From: Burkholderiales bacterium
GTDB lineage: Bacteria > Pseudomonadota > Gammaproteobacteria > Burkholderiales > Burkholderiaceae_C
Direction of reading: 5' to 3'
Assembly (NCBI GenBank): GCA_016191995.1
Contig: JACPVA010000122.1
Location: 1 to 56,309, forward strand
DNA length: 56,309 bases
The notes below the pieces were generated by a model, which saw only the letters and a program-made list of their open reading frames with translations, did not search any database and was not told where the DNA came from. Shown in pieces: positions 43,625-54,028 of this stretch. Every line of letters starts with the position of its first letter. Within the stretch, counting starts at the first letter, position 1. A program made the position numbers and the translations under genes.

Positions 43625-46153
43625 TCAGCCCACCCGCCCCGCATCGTCCTGCGCGCACGGAGCCGGCGCCGCTGGCAGCTCGAACGCCCGCCGCTGCCCC
43701 GCCGCGAGCATGAAGACCTCGTCGCGCACGCCGACGCGCACCGGGGCCGCGGTAAACGCCCGCGCGTGGTCGCGCGCGTGGATCTCCAGCGTCCCGGGCC
43801 GGATGTCGAGCTCGATCGCGTGCCCGCGGTAGCGCACCAGCAGCCGCAGTCGCCGCACCTCCTCGGGCAGGCAGGGGTTGAGCCACAGCGTATCGCCGCG
43901 CGTCTCGATCCCCGTATAACCGCGCTGCAGCACGTCGACCGTGCCCGCCATCGCCCCCAGGTGGATGCCCTCGGCCGTCGTGCCGCCCTGGACGTCGTCG
44001 ATGTCGCTCCTGAGCGCCAGCTGCAGCTGCTCCCACGAATGCCGCCGGTCGGCGCGCGCCAGCACCCAGGCGTCGACGACGCGGCTGAGCGTCGATCCGT
44101 GCGTCGTGCGCGCGGTGTAGTAGGCGACGGTGCGCGGGATCAGCGCCGGGTCGAAGTCGTAGCCCAGCCGCCCGAACAGCTCGGCCAGCTCCTCGGCCGA
44201 GAACAGGTACATCAGCATCAGCACGTCGGCCTGCTTGCCGGCCTTGTAGCGGTTGACGCTGTCGCCCTCGTTTTCCAGGATGCGGTCGAGCCGGTGGATG
44301 TCGCCGCGGCGCGCGCGGTAGGCGTCCCAGTCCAGCTCCTGCAGGCCGTCCCAGCCCTCGAACGCGGCCGGAATTCCGTCGGCCAGGAAGACCACGCGCA
44401 TGCGGCGGCTGATCGCGTCCCACTGCGCACGCTCGTCGTCGTCCAGCCCGATGCGCTCGGCGAGCTCGGCGCTGCGCTCCTCGGGCAGCAGCTCGAGCAG
44501 CTCCAGCGCGCGCGCCAGCGCCCATACCGCCATCAGGTTGGTGTAGGTGTGGTTGCTCAGCCCCGGCCGATCGGCGCCCGGCAGCGCGGTGTGAAACTCG
44601 TCCGGGCCGACGACGCCGTGGATCTCATAGCGGTCGGCCGCGGCGTCGTGGCTCACGAGGCTGGCCATCAGGCGCGCGATCTCGAGCATCATCTCGGCGC
44701 CGTGGAAGGCCATGAATTCCATGTCGCGCGTGACCTGCCAGTACGACCACAGGTTGAACGCGATCGCGGCGTTGACGTGGCGCTGCAGCCAGGTGTCGTC
44801 CGCCACCCAGCGCCCGGACATCGGGTTCAGGTGCACGCGCTGGCTCTCCTCGCGCCCGCTGCTGCCGCTTTGCCACGGGTACAGCGCGCCGCGCAGCCCG
44901 CAGGCGCGCGCATTGGCGCGCGCCGCGTCGAGCCGCCGCCAGCGGTACAGCAGCAGCGCGCGCGTGATCTCGGGCCAGCGCAGGTTGAGCAGCGGGAAGA
45001 TGAACAGCTCGTCCCAGAAGATGTGGCCGCGGTAGGCCTCGCCGTGCCAGCCGCGCGCCGGCACGCCAGCATCCAGGTCGATGGTGTGCATCGACACCGT
45101 CTGCAGCAGGTGGAAGGCGTGCAGCCGCAGCACGCGGCGCGTGGTCACCGCGTTCGCCCCGTCGATCTCGACGTCGCCGACGTCGAAGCGCTGCCACAGG
45201 TGCCGCCACTCGACGGCCTGGCTGCGCTGCAGCGCGTCGAAGCCGCCGGCGTGCGCCACCGCCTCGCGCGCCGCCAGCCCGCACTCCGAGATCGCGGCGT
45301 CGCGCGAGCTGTAGAGCGCCACGATCTTCTCGATCCGCAGCAGCTGCCCGGCCTCGGCCGCGACCTCGAACGCGAGCTCGGCCAGGCCCGCTTCGGCCAC
45401 GCGGCGCGGCACCAGCGCGAGCGGCTCGTCGCCGCGCCACGCGCGTGTGCGCGCCGCCAGCGCCAACTCGAGCCGCGACTGCCGCGTGCGAACGCGCGCG
45501 AACAGCGTCTCGTCGTCGTCGGCCGTCGCCTCCAGCACGTCCAGGTGCCGGCCGTCGAAGTCGCGGTAGCGCGCGACGCCTGCGTTGCGCGCGTTGCCGT
45601 CGAGCCGGCTCGCGACGCCGATCGTCGCCGCACCGTTTTCCGGCGTGATCGTCATCTGCAGCGCCGCCAGGTGCGGCTGCCCGATGTGCACCAGCATGCG
45701 CTGCTCGACACGAACGATGCGCCCCGCGGCGTCGCGGCAGCGCATCGTGCGCCGCAGCAGCCCGGCGCGCAGGTCCAGCGTCTGCCGATGCTCGATGCGC
45801 TCCAGCCCACCGGCGCCGAACCAGTCGCCGTCGGCGACGCGCCAGTCCAGCGCCAGCGCGTGCGGGAAGTTGACCAGGTCCTCGTTCTCGACCTCGCGCC
45901 CGGCCACCGGCGTGACGTTGCGGTCGTAGCCGCCGGCCAGGTAGGTCGCGGGGTAGTGCACGCCGTCGGCGCGCGATTCCGGCGCCGCACCGCGCAGCGC
46001 GACGAAGCCGTTGCCCAGCGTGCACAAGGCCTCGCGCAGCCCTTCCTGCGCCGGGTCGAAGCCCTCGTAGGTCAGGCACCAGTCGGGCGGCGGCGTGGCG
46101 TCGTCGTCGTTCATCGCGGGCTCCCGCGGCCCTGGCGCGCCTTCATCCGTCAT
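43625..46153 (-). CDS. GH65-family disaccharide phosphorylase
   Basis: 842-residue cytoplasmic enzyme of glycoside hydrolase family 65, which cleaves alpha-glucosides such as trehalose, maltose, kojibiose or trehalose-6-phosphate with phosphate to give beta-glucose 1-phosphate. The general-acid Glu is in GVVGPDEFH (about residue 519). The phosphate-binding loop is TTHGSTLSRVVDAWVL, and ARGWHGEAYRGHIFWDELF is a family core. The ATG at 46153 overlaps the upstream phosphatase stop; ATG 46114, with GGGAG before it, is an alternative. The partner gene is a beta-phosphoglucomutase/trehalose-phosphatase fusion, so the substrate is likely trehalose or its 6-phosphate. Confidence 0.85.
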   Translation of the reverse strand: MTDEGAPGPREPAMNDDDATPPPDWCLTYEGFDPAQEGLREALCTLGNGFVALRGAAPESRADGVHYPATYLAGGYDRNVTPVAGREVENEDLVNFPHALALDWRVADGDWFGAGGLERIEHRQTLDLRAGLLRRTMRCRDAAGRIVRVEQRMLVHIGQPHLAALQMTITPENGAATIGVASRLDGNARNAGVARYRDFDGRHLDVLEATADDDETLFARVRTRQSRLELALAARTRAWRGDEPLALVPRRVAEAGLAELAFEVAAEAGQLLRIEKIVALYSSRDAAISECGLAAREAVAHAGGFDALQRSQAVEWRHLWQRFDVGDVEIDGANAVTTRRVLRLHAFHLLQTVSMHTIDLDAGVPARGWHGEAYRGHIFWDELFIFPLLNLRWPEITRALLLYRWRRLDAARANARACGLRGALYPWQSGSSGREESQRVHLNPMSGRWVADDTWLQRHVNAAIAFNLWSYWQVTRDMEFMAFHGAEMMLEIARLMASLVSHDAAADRYEIHGVVGPDEFHTALPGADRPGLSNHTYTNLMAVWALARALELLELLPEERSAELAERIGLDDDERAQWDAISRRMRVVFLADGIPAAFEGWDGLQELDWDAYRARRGDIHRLDRILENEGDSVNRYKAGKQADVLMLMYLFSAEELAELFGRLGYDFDPALIPRTVAYYTARTTHGSTLSRVVDAWVLARADRRHSWEQLQLALRSDIDDVQGGTTAEGIHLGAMAGTVDVLQRGYTGIETRGDTLWLNPCLPEEVRRLRLLVRYRGHAIELDIRPGTLEIHARDHARAFTAAPVRVGVRDEVFMLAAGQRRAFELPAAPAPCAQDDAGRVG

Positions 46154-47697
46154 CCTTCATCGGCCCCGGGTGCCAGCCGCCCGGCCAGCGCGTCCAGCAA
46201 CTGCCGCAGCTCGTCGGTCGAGCCAAGCCGGTACTGCGCCGCGGTCGGCCGCGGGGCGTCGAGCACCGCGACCGTGACGCCGTCCGCGGCGAGGGTCTCG
46301 AACGCATCCTCGTCGGTGACGTCGTCGCCGATATACAGCGGCACGAGCGGCGCCCCCGCCCCGGCCGCGGCGCCGCCGATCGCCTCCATCAGCCAGCGCA
46401 CCGCATGCCCCTTGTGCCACGGCAGGTCGGGCTGGAAGTCGTGCACCCGCTTGCCCTCCTGCACGCGCAAGCCCTTGTTCGCGACCTGCGCCGCCGCCAC
46501 CGCCTCGCGCACGCGCGGCAGGTCGGCGTCGGCGACCAGCCTATCGTGCACCGCGAGCGAGAAGGTCTTGCGCTCGACCAGCACCCCGGGCAGCCCGAAC
46601 AACCTCGCTTGCAGCATCGCCTGCGCCGCATCCAGCGCCGCGGTTCGGGCCTGCGCCTGCGGATGCTGGTGCCGCTCGCCGTTCGGCCCGGCGATGTCGA
46701 AACCGTGGCTGCCGGCGTAGTAAGCGCTCGCTACGCCGACACGATCGCGTACATCGCCCAGGTCGCGCCCGCTGACGACCGCCAGCGGCACGCGCGCGGC
46801 CAGCGTGCGCAGCACCTCGCGCATCCGCGGGTCCAGCACCGCATCCTGCGGGCGGTCGACGATCGGCGTCAGCGTGCCGTCGTAGTCGAGGAAGATCGCC
46901 GGGCGGCCGCGCGCGAGGCGGGCCGCGATCTCGTCGAGGTGTTCCAGCGCGGGGGGGCAGGGGTCGTTCACGACGGTCAGCTCCGAAAGATCCTGGCAGA
47001 CGATATCCGCGCCGTGCGCGCGCAGCGCCTCGGCCTGCGCCGCGCCGCGCGCGGCGATGCCGACAACGAGGCCGAAGCCGCCCGAGCGCGCCGCCGCGAC
47101 GCCGGAGCGCGCATCCTCGACGACGAAGCCGCGCGCCGGCGCGACGCCGAGCCGGCGCGCGGCCTCGACGAACAGGTCCGGCGCCGGCTTGCCGCGCAGC
47201 CGCTGGCGCGCCGCATCGGTACCGTCGACGACCGTATCGAGCAGCGGCGCCAGCGCGGCGGCGTCGAGCACCGCGCGCGCATTGCGGCTCGACGAGACGA
47301 CCGCGGTGCGACGCCCACCGTCGCGCAGCGCGCGCAGCAGCGCCGCGGCACCGGGATGGGCCTCGACGCCGTCGCGCGCCAGCACCTCGTGGAAGGCCTG
47401 GTTCTTCGACGCCCCCAGCGCGTGCAGCGTCTGCAGCCCGGGCGCGTCGCCTTCGTCCCCCTGCGGCAGCGCGATGCCGCGCGCGGCGAGGAAATCGCGC
47501 GCGCCGTCCAGCCGCGGCTTGCCGTCGACATGCTCGAGGTATTCGCGCCCGGCGTCGAACGGCGGTTGCGGCGGCGGCTGGCGCGCCAGCAAGGCGTCGA
47601 AGACCTGCTTCCACGCCGCCGCGTGCACGCGCGCGGTGCGCGTCAGCACGCCGTCGAGGTCGAAGATGCCGGCGGCCAGCGCCGGGGACAGCCGCAT
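46150..47697 (-). CDS. Fused beta-phosphoglucomutase and trehalose-phosphatase
   Basis: 515-residue two-domain HAD enzyme. Residues 1-245 are a beta-phosphoglucomutase-like HAD: nucleophile and base in FDLDGVLT (12-19), VVSSSRNA, GKPAPDLF, VEDARSGV. It converts beta-glucose 1-phosphate to glucose 6-phosphate. Residues about 265-515 are an OtsB-type trehalose-6-phosphate phosphatase: FLDYDGTLTPIV, VVSGRDLGDV, YYAGSHGFDI, LYIGDDVTDEDAFE. The stop overlaps the GH65 start by four bases, so the two enzymes are made together. No OtsA synthase gene is visible in the window. Confidence 0.87.
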   Translation of the reverse strand: MRLSPALAAGIFDLDGVLTRTARVHAAAWKQVFDALLARQPPPQPPFDAGREYLEHVDGKPRLDGARDFLAARGIALPQGDEGDAPGLQTLHALGASKNQAFHEVLARDGVEAHPGAAALLRALRDGGRRTAVVSSSRNARAVLDAAALAPLLDTVVDGTDAARQRLRGKPAPDLFVEAARRLGVAPARGFVVEDARSGVAAARSGGFGLVVGIAARGAAQAEALRAHGADIVCQDLSELTVVNDPCPPALEHLDEIAARLARGRPAIFLDYDGTLTPIVDRPQDAVLDPRMREVLRTLAARVPLAVVSGRDLGDVRDRVGVASAYYAGSHGFDIAGPNGERHQHPQAQARTAALDAAQAMLQARLFGLPGVLVERKTFSLAVHDRLVADADLPRVREAVAAAQVANKGLRVQEGKRVHDFQPDLPWHKGHAVRWLMEAIGGAAAGAGAPLVPLYIGDDVTDEDAFETLAADGVTVAVLDAPRPTAAQYRLGSTDELRQLLDALAGRLAPGADEG

Positions 47698-47714
47698 CCG
47701 CGCGCCGCCCCCTC

Positions 47715-48662
47715 TTAGCCCTGCAGCCCCAACCCCTCGTCGAGGCCGAGGTGGATATTCATGCACTGCACCGCGGCGCCGCTGGCGCCCTTGCCGAGGT
47801 TGTCCAGCCGCGCGACCAGCAGCGCCTGGCCGTCGCCGGCGAACACGAACAGCTCGGCGCGGTTGCTGTCGTTGCACGCGGTGACGTCGAAGAAGCCGCC
47901 GGCCAGGTTCGCCTCGTCGCCCAGCGGCATCACGCGCACGAAGCGCTCGCCCTCGTAGCGCGCCGCCAGCGCGGCGTGCAGGTCGGCCGCGGTCGTCCCC
48001 GCCCGCAGCTGCGCCAGGTGCAGCGGCACCGACACCGCCAGCCCCTTGGCGAACGGCCCGACGACCGGCATGAAGACCGGCCGCGCCGCGAGCCCGGTGT
48101 GCGCCACCATCTCCGGCAGGTGCTTGTGCGCCAGCGACAGCGCATAAGGCCGCGGCGCCAGCAGCGCCGGGTCGGCGCCGGCCTCGTACTGCGCGATCAT
48201 CGTCTTGCCGCCGCCGGTATAGCCGGTGATCGAGGTGGCGCTCGCCGGCAGCGCCGCCGGCACCAGCCCGGCGTCGACCAGCGGCCGCAGCAGCAGCACG
48301 AACGCGGTCGCGTGGCAACCCGGGTTGGCGATGCGCCGGCCGCGCCGGATCGCCTGCCGCTGCCCCGGGGTCAGCTCGGGCAGCCCGTAGACCCAGCCGG
48401 GCGCGGTGCGATGCGCGGTGCTGGCGTCGATGACGCAGGTGTGCTCGCTCGTGACCATGAACGCCGCCTCGCGCGCCGCGGCGTCGGGCAGGCAGAGGAA
48501 GGCGACGTCGGCGGCATTCAGCAACCGCGCGCGCTCGGCGGCGTCCTTGCGCCGCGCCGGGTCGATGCGCAGCAGCTCGATATCGCCGCGCGCGGCCAGC
48601 ACCTCGTGGATGCGCAGCCCGGTCGTTCCCTCCTGGCCGTCGACGAAGACCTTGGTTGCCAT
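47715..48662 (-). CDS. argC: N-acetyl-gamma-glutamyl-phosphate reductase, type 2
   Basis: NADPH-dependent reductase of arginine biosynthesis converting N-acetylglutamyl phosphate to the semialdehyde. It has 315 residues. The short-form N-terminus [20 protein letters not shown] is the type 2 class, and the catalytic Cys is in [24 protein letters not shown] and MPLGDEANL are other family points. AAGGAG precedes the ATG. It reads toward the phosphatase and GH65 genes, 17 bases upstream of the former, and is divergent from parB. Confidence 0.9.
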   Translation of the reverse strand: MATKVFVDGQEGTTGLRIHEVLAARGDIELLRIDPARRKDAAERARLLNAADVAFLCLPDAAAREAAFMVTSEHTCVIDASTAHRTAPGWVYGLPELTPGQRQAIRRGRRIANPGCHATAFVLLLRPLVDAGLVPAALPASATSITGYTGGGKTMIAQYEAGADPALLAPRPYALSLAHKHLPEMVAHTGLAARPVFMPVVGPFAKGLAVSVPLHLAQLRAGTTAADLHAALAARYEGERFVRVMPLGDEANLAGGFFDVTACNDSNRAELFVFAGDGQALLVARLDNLGKGASGAAVQCMNIHLGLDEGLGLQG

Positions 48663-48853
48663 GGCGCGCTCCTTGCCCGCAGCCTCTGCAGAATCGGGGT
48701 GATGCGTCGAGGATACGCGATGCCCGGCGCCGCCTCGACGCACCGGATGCCGCCGCACCGCCTCGCCGGCGCCGCCCGCGCACCCCATGCCGGGCGCCCG
48801 ATCGGCGCGCAGCGCCCCGGTGCCCGCGGCCGATTGCCCGACAATCCGCCCCC

Positions 48854-49756
48854 ATGGCGACCAAGAAACCCAAGGGACTCGGCCTCGGCCTGGAGGCGCT
48901 GCTCGGCCCCAAGGTGAGCGACGCGCCGGCCCCGCAGGGCACACCGACGACGCTGCCGCTGGACCGGCTGCAGCCCGGGCGCTACCAGCCGCGAACGCGC
49001 ATGGACGAGGGCGCGCTGTACGAGCTGGCCGAGAGCATCCGCAGCCAGGGCGTGATGCAGCCGGTGCTGGTGCGCCCGGTCGGCGATGCGGCCGAAGGCC
49101 GCTACGAGATCATCGCCGGCGAGCGCCGCTTCCGCGCCGCGCGGCTGGCCGGGCTGGACGAGGTGCCGGTGCTGGTCAAGGCGGTTGCCGACGAGGCCGC
49201 GGCGGTGATGGCGCTGATCGAGAATATGCAGCGCGAGGACCTCAACCCGCTGGAGCAGGCGCAGGGCCTGAAGCGGCTGGTCGACGAGTTCGGCCTGACG
49301 CACGAGCAGGCGGCGCAGGCGGTCGGCCGCTCGCGCAGCGCGGCGAGCAACCTGCTGCGGCTGCTGCAGCTGGCCGAGCCGGTGCAGCAGATGCTGATGG
49401 CCGGCGACCTCGACATGGGGCATGCGCGCGCGCTGCTCGCGCTCGACGGCGCGCTGCAGATCAGCGCCGCGAACCAGGTCGCCGCGCGCAAGCTCAGCGT
49501 GCGCGAGACCGAGAAGCTGGTCGCGCGCGCCGCCGCCGGCGCCGGCCGGCAGGCGCCGCTGCTGCGCGTCAAGGCCGAAAAGCCGCGCCAGATCGTGCGC
49601 CTGGAGTCGGCGCTCGCCGATGCGCTGACCGCGCCGGTCGAGATCCGCGTCAAGAAGCGGACCCAGCGCGGCGAGCAGGGCGAGATCGCGATCCGCTTCG
49701 ATTCGCTCGACGAGCTCGACGCGCTGCTCGACAAGCTCGGCGTCGAGACCGGCTGA
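48854..49756 (+). CDS. parB: Chromosome-partition protein ParB
   Basis: DNA clamp and CTPase that binds parS and stimulates ParA. It has 300 residues. The opening [18 protein letters not shown] is the conserved ParA-contact end. The CTP-binding domain has [13 protein letters not shown] and [20 protein letters not shown] helix-turn-helix, [20 protein letters not shown], reads parS, and a C-terminal dimer segment follows. It stands 5.4 kb from parA and is divergent from argC, so it has its own promoter. Confidence 0.94.
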   Translation: MATKKPKGLGLGLEALLGPKVSDAPAPQGTPTTLPLDRLQPGRYQPRTRMDEGALYELAESIRSQGVMQPVLVRPVGDAAEGRYEIIAGERRFRAARLAGLDEVPVLVKAVADEAAAVMALIENMQREDLNPLEQAQGLKRLVDEFGLTHEQAAQAVGRSRSAASNLLRLLQLAEPVQQMLMAGDLDMGHARALLALDGALQISAANQVAARKLSVRETEKLVARAAAGAGRQAPLLRVKAEKPRQIVRLESALADALTAPVEIRVKKRTQRGEQGEIAIRFDSLDELDALLDKLGVETG

Positions 49757-49799
49757 GGCTGGTCGCGCAACGGCCGGCGGCGCCCGCGGCGGCAAGCGC

Positions 49800-50732
49800 A
49801 TGTCGACGCACATCACGCTGCGCCAGTTCCGCTATTTCGTCGCCGTCGCCGAGAGCGGCTCGGTCGCCGCCGCGTCGCGCATGCTGGCGATCGCGCAGAG
49901 CGCGGTCACCAAGAGCCTCCACGAGCTCGAGGACGAGCTCGGCCAGCGCCTGTTCGACCGCAGCGCGCGCGGCATGGTGCTGACACCGGCCGGCCACCGC
50001 TTTCTCGCCAGCGCGCGCAAGGTGCTGGCCGCCGTCGCCGACGCGACGCGGCCGGACCGCGGCGATGGCCCGGGGCTGAGCGGCGCGCTGGCGGTCGGCG
50101 TCACCAGCCTGGTCGCCGGCTACTACCTCAGCGAGCTGCTGTCGCGCTTCACGCGCCTGTGCCCGGCGGTGCGCGTCGTCGTCACCGAGGAGACGCCGCC
50201 GTTTCTCGAGCACCTGCTGATCAACGGCGAGCTCGACGTCGCGATCATGCTGAGCAATGCGCTGGCCGAGCCGCAGGCGCTGGTGGCCGAGACGCTGACG
50301 CGCAGCCCCTACCGCGTCTGGATGGCGAGCAACCACCCGCTGACCGCACTCGACGAGGTCACGCTGGCCGACTGCGCGGCGCACGACCAGGTCGTGCTCG
50401 AGGCCGACCGCATCGGCGACCTGATGCGCGCGGTCTGGGCGCGCCACCAGCTCGCGCCGCGCACGCTGCTGCGCACCTCGTCGCTGGAGGCGGTGCGGTC
50501 GCTGGTCGGCGCCGGCGCCGGGGTGACGGTGCTGCCGGACTTCCTCTACCGCCCGTGGACGCTGGACGCCGAGCATGTCGACGCGCGCCGGCTGCGCGAC
50601 GAGCTGCCGACGGTCGACGTCGGCCTGGTCTGGCGGCGCGGCCTCAGGCTCGAGCCCGAGGCGGCCGAGTTCATCGAGGTCGCGCGCGAGCAGTCTCGCA
50701 GCCGCGGCGCCGCGCGCTCGATCAGAGCCTGA
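49800..50732 (+). CDS. LysR-family transcriptional regulator
   Basis: 310-residue regulator beginning with the winged helix ([20 protein letters not shown], then [20 protein letters not shown]). The effector domain resembles that of aromatic- or amine-responsive members. It begins 43 bases after parB. Its end overlaps the convergent aldehyde dehydrogenase gene by 11 bases, which suggests control of that gene or of the amine operon. No operator can be pointed out. Confidence 0.83.
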   Translation: MSTHITLRQFRYFVAVAESGSVAAASRMLAIAQSAVTKSLHELEDELGQRLFDRSARGMVLTPAGHRFLASARKVLAAVADATRPDRGDGPGLSGALAVGVTSLVAGYYLSELLSRFTRLCPAVRVVVTEETPPFLEHLLINGELDVAIMLSNALAEPQALVAETLTRSPYRVWMASNHPLTALDEVTLADCAAHDQVVLEADRIGDLMRAVWARHQLAPRTLLRTSSLEAVRSLVGAGAGVTVLPDFLYRPWTLDAEHVDARRLRDELPTVDVGLVWRRGLRLEPEAAEFIEVAREQSRSRGAARSIRA

Positions 50733-52161
50733 CCATCACATGCCGCGGGACGGTGTAGTCCTCCAGCGCATACAGGCTCAGGTCCTTGCCGTAGCCGCTG
50801 CTCTTCAGGCCGCCGTGCGGCATTTCGTTGACGAGCATGAAGTGGGTGTTGATCCAGGTGCAGCCGTACTGCAGCTTGCGCGCGACCTGCATCGCGCGGC
50901 CGACATCCTGCGTCCAGACCGATGACGCGAGGCCGTAGTCGCTGTCGTTGGCCCAGGCCACGGCCTGCTCGGCGTCGCTGAAGCGCGTGACGCTGACGAC
51001 CGGGCCGAAGACCTCGCGCCGCACGATCTCGTCGTCCTGGCGCGCGCCGGCGATCACGGTCGGCTCGTAGAAGAACCCGGCTCCGGCGCGCAGCCTGCCA
51101 CCGGCGGTGATCTCCATGTGGCCGGCCATCTGCGCGCGCTCGACGAAGCTGGCCACCCGGTTGCGCTGGCGGTCGCTGATCAGCGGCCCGACCTCGACCC
51201 CGTCCTCGTCCTGCAGCCCGACCTTGATCGACTTCACCGCGCTCGACAGGTCGGCGACCAGCTTGTCGTGGATCTTCGCGCCGGCATAGACGCGGCAGGC
51301 GGCGGTGCAGTCCTGGCCGGCGTTGTAGTAGCCGAAGCTGCGCAGGCCGTCGACCACCGCCGCCAGGTCGGCATCGTCGAAGACGATCACCGGCGCCTTG
51401 CCACCGAGCTCGAGGTGGGTGCGCTTGAGCGTCGCGCTGGCGGCCTGCAGGATCTTGCGCCCGGTGGCGACATCGCCGGTCAGGCTGACCATCGCCACCT
51501 TGGGGTGCTCGACCAGCGGCTGGCCGACGCTGGCACCGCGGCCGGTGACGACATTCAGCACGCCCTTCGGGAAGATCTCGGCCGCCACCCGCGCCAGCGC
51601 GAGCGCGGTCAGCGGCGTCTGCTCGCTCGGCTTGAGCACGACGGTGTTGCCGGCCGCCAGCGCCGGCGCGATCTTCCACGCCGCCATCATCAGCGGGTAG
51701 TTCCACGGCGCGATCGAGCCGACGACGCCGACCGGATCGCGCCGGATCAGGCTCGTGTGGCCGGCCAGGTATTCGCCGGCCAGCGGCCCGGTCATCGTGC
51801 GGCAGGCGCCGGCGAAGAAGCGAAAGACATCGACCACCGCCGGGATCTCGTCGCCGAGCGCGCGCGCATAGGGCTTGCCGCAGTTCAGGCTCTCCAGCCG
51901 CGCGAAGGTCTCGGCCTGCGCCTCGATCGCGGCGGCGAGCTTCAGCAGCATCGCCGAGCGCTCGGCCGGCGTCGTGTCGCGCCAGGCGTCGAAGGCGCGG
52001 TGCGCGGCCGACACCGCCTTGTGCAGCTGCTCGGCGCCGGCCTCCGGCACCTCGGCCAGCAGCGCGCCGGTGGCGGGGTCGAGCACGCGCTCGATCTCGC
52101 CGTCGCCGCGCACGAAGGCGCCGTCGATGAACAGGTCGGTCGGCAGGGTCGCTTGGCTCAT
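50722..52161 (-). CDS. patD: Gamma-aminobutyraldehyde dehydrogenase
   Basis: NAD-dependent aldehyde dehydrogenase of 479 residues in the PatD/YdcW group, oxidising 4-aminobutanal (from putrescine) to 4-aminobutyrate. The catalytic Glu lies in [19 protein letters not shown] and the Cys in [14 protein letters not shown]-site pattern [20 protein letters not shown] is present. GAGGAG precedes the ATG. It is the last gene of a transport operon whose order (binding protein, ATPase, two permeases, dehydrogenase) matches ydcSTUV-patD of E. coli. The convergent LysR gene overlaps its end by 11 bases. Confidence 0.85.
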   Translation of the reverse strand: MSQATLPTDLFIDGAFVRGDGEIERVLDPATGALLAEVPEAGAEQLHKAVSAAHRAFDAWRDTTPAERSAMLLKLAAAIEAQAETFARLESLNCGKPYARALGDEIPAVVDVFRFFAGACRTMTGPLAGEYLAGHTSLIRRDPVGVVGSIAPWNYPLMMAAWKIAPALAAGNTVVLKPSEQTPLTALALARVAAEIFPKGVLNVVTGRGASVGQPLVEHPKVAMVSLTGDVATGRKILQAASATLKRTHLELGGKAPVIVFDDADLAAVVDGLRSFGYYNAGQDCTAACRVYAGAKIHDKLVADLSSAVKSIKVGLQDEDGVEVGPLISDRQRNRVASFVERAQMAGHMEITAGGRLRAGAGFFYEPTVIAGARQDDEIVRREVFGPVVSVTRFSDAEQAVAWANDSDYGLASSVWTQDVGRAMQVARKLQYGCTWINTHFMLVNEMPHGGLKSSGYGKDLSLYALEDYTVPRHVMVRL

Positions 52162-52190
52162 GGCGGGCTCCTCGGTCACGGTGGGGGCGG

Positions 52191-52994
52191 TCAGCGCGCT
52201 GCCGGCTCGTCGGCGCGCGTCAGCAGGTAGGCCAGCAGGATCGGCACGAAGGTCAGCGCGATGATCACGACCGCGACGACGTTGGTCACCGGCCGCTGGC
52301 GCGGGCGGATCAGCTCCTGCAGCATCCAGATCGGCAGCGTGGTCTGCTGGCCGGCGGTGAAGGTGGTGACGATGACCTCGTCGAAGCTCAGCGCGAACGC
52401 CAGCAGCGCGCCGGCGAGCAGCGCCGAGCCGAGCTGCGGCAGGATCACGTGGCGCAGGGTCTGGAAGCCGTCGGCGCCGAGGTCCATGCTGGCCTCGATC
52501 AGGTTCGGGTTGAGCCGCCGCAGCCGCGCCACCGCGTTGTTGAAGACGACGACGACGCAGAAGGTCGCGTGGCCGATGACGATGGTCCAGAACGAGAACG
52601 GGATCTCCATCGTGTGGTACGCGCTGCGCAGCGCGATGCCGGTGATGACGCCGGGCAGCGCGATCGGCAGGATGAACAGCAGCGAGACCGCGTCGCGGCC
52701 GAAGAAGCGCGCGCGCGCCAGCGCGCCGGCGGCCAGCGTGCCGAGCACGAGCGCGATCGCGGTGCTCCAGGCCGCCACCTGGAAGCTGAGCTCGATCGCG
52801 GCCCAGACATCCTCGCGCTGCCAGGCGACACCGAACCAGCGCGTGGTGAGCGCCGGCGGCGGGAAGACATAGCTCTTGTCCTCGGCGCTGAAGGCGTACA
52901 GCACGATCAGCGCCAGCGGGACGTGCAGGAAGGCGATCACCGCCCACGCGGCGCCCTTCAGCCAGCGGCTGCCGCGCGCGGATTCAGAGCGCAT
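52191..52994 (-). CDS. ydcV: Polyamine ABC transporter permease, PotC/YdcV type
   Basis: 267-residue permease with about six helices. The N-terminal helix [20 protein letters not shown] and the EAA-like loop [20 protein letters not shown] are typical of the second spermidine/putrescine permease. Its start overlaps the upstream permease gene by 11 bases. It joins YdcU to form the channel for the polyamine-type system. Confidence 0.85.
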   Translation of the reverse strand: MRSESARGSRWLKGAAWAVIAFLHVPLALIVLYAFSAEDKSYVFPPPALTTRWFGVAWQREDVWAAIELSFQVAAWSTAIALVLGTLAAGALARARFFGRDAVSLLFILPIALPGVITGIALRSAYHTMEIPFSFWTIVIGHATFCVVVVFNNAVARLRRLNPNLIEASMDLGADGFQTLRHVILPQLGSALLAGALLAFALSFDEVIVTTFTAGQQTTLPIWMLQELIRPRQRPVTNVVAVVIIALTFVPILLAYLLTRADEPAAR

Positions 52995-53922
52995 CGAAAG
53001 CCCCCTGCCGCTTGGCGAACCACAGGTACAGCCCGACCGCGACGATCGGCACGAGCGAGAACGCGGCCGCGAACGGGATATTGCCGGCCACGCCCTGCTG
53101 GCGGTAGATGATCTGGCCGATGTAGAGCGTGGAGTCGCCGATGACCTGCGGGATGATGTAGTCGCCGAGCGTCAGGCTGAAGGTGAAGATCGACCCCGCC
53201 GCGACGCCGGGCATCGCCAGCGGCAGGATGACGCGGCGAAATGTGGTGCCGGGCCCGGCGCCGAGGTCGGCCGACGCCTCGATGGTGCTGGCCGGGATGC
53301 GCTCGATCGCCGCCACCAGCGGCAGGATCATGAACGGCAGCCACATGTAGACGAAGACGATGAAGGTGCCCAGCGTCGAGAAGCTCAAGCTCGGGCCGCC
53401 GACCAGCGGCAGCGCGAGCAGTGCATCGACGAGCCAGGTGCTGTGTGTCTGCCCGGCGGCCCAGTTGATCGCACCCTCCTTGGCCAGCAGCAGCTTCCAC
53501 GCATACAGCCGTACGAGGTAGCTGCTCCACAGCGGCAGCATGACGGCGATGTAGAGCAGCGCCTTGGTTGCGCCGCTCGCGTGGCGCGCCATCACCAGCG
53601 CGACCGGGAACGCGAGCACGGTGCAGGCCAGCGTGACAGCAACCGCCATGCCGACGCTGCGCCGCGCGGCGTCGAGGTTGGCCGGCTCGAGCAGGGCGAC
53701 GAAGTTGGAGAACCCGACCTCGCGCACGACCTGGCCGGTGAAGTCGTCGAGGCGGAAGAAGGCATTGGCCAGCAGCGCGAACAGGCTGCCGAGGTAGATG
53801 ACGCCGAACCACAGCAGCGGCGGCGCCAGCAGCGCCAGCAGCAGCAGGCCGCGGCGCGTGTACAGCAGGTCGGACGCGCGGCGACGCAGCGCCGATGGGG
53901 CCGTGCCGGCGAGCATCGTCAT
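52984..53922 (-). CDS. ydcU: Polyamine ABC transporter permease, PotB/YdcU type
   Basis: 312-residue permease with helices at LLLLALLAPPLLWFGVIYLG and later segments; EAA-like loop EASADLGAGPGTTFRRVILP. The PotB-type periplasmic part (WLVDALLALPLVGGPSLSFS) is present. The ATG at 53922 is the first downstream of a 565-base repeat block that separates it from the ATPase gene, so co-transcription across that block is doubtful. Confidence 0.85.
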   Translation of the reverse strand: MTMLAGTAPSALRRRASDLLYTRRGLLLLALLAPPLLWFGVIYLGSLFALLANAFFRLDDFTGQVVREVGFSNFVALLEPANLDAARRSVGMAVAVTLACTVLAFPVALVMARHASGATKALLYIAVMLPLWSSYLVRLYAWKLLLAKEGAINWAAGQTHSTWLVDALLALPLVGGPSLSFSTLGTFIVFVYMWLPFMILPLVAAIERIPASTIEASADLGAGPGTTFRRVILPLAMPGVAAGSIFTFSLTLGDYIIPQVIGDSTLYIGQIIYRQQGVAGNIPFAAAFSLVPIVAVGLYLWFAKRQGAFDAL

Positions 53923-54028
53923 GGCCGCATGCCTGCCGCATGGCGTTCGACCGATTGCGATCCGTTGCGGACGTTCGGCGACCACTTCGGGTCCACGACG
54001 CCGTGCCGGCGTGCGACAGCCAGGGCGG

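Noticed and set aside
46150..48942. 930-residue minus-strand frame reading past the phosphatase gene into argC and upstream
   Set aside because: The HAD fusion begins at ATG 47697 and argC is read in another frame; the extension is antisense or out of frame to real genes.
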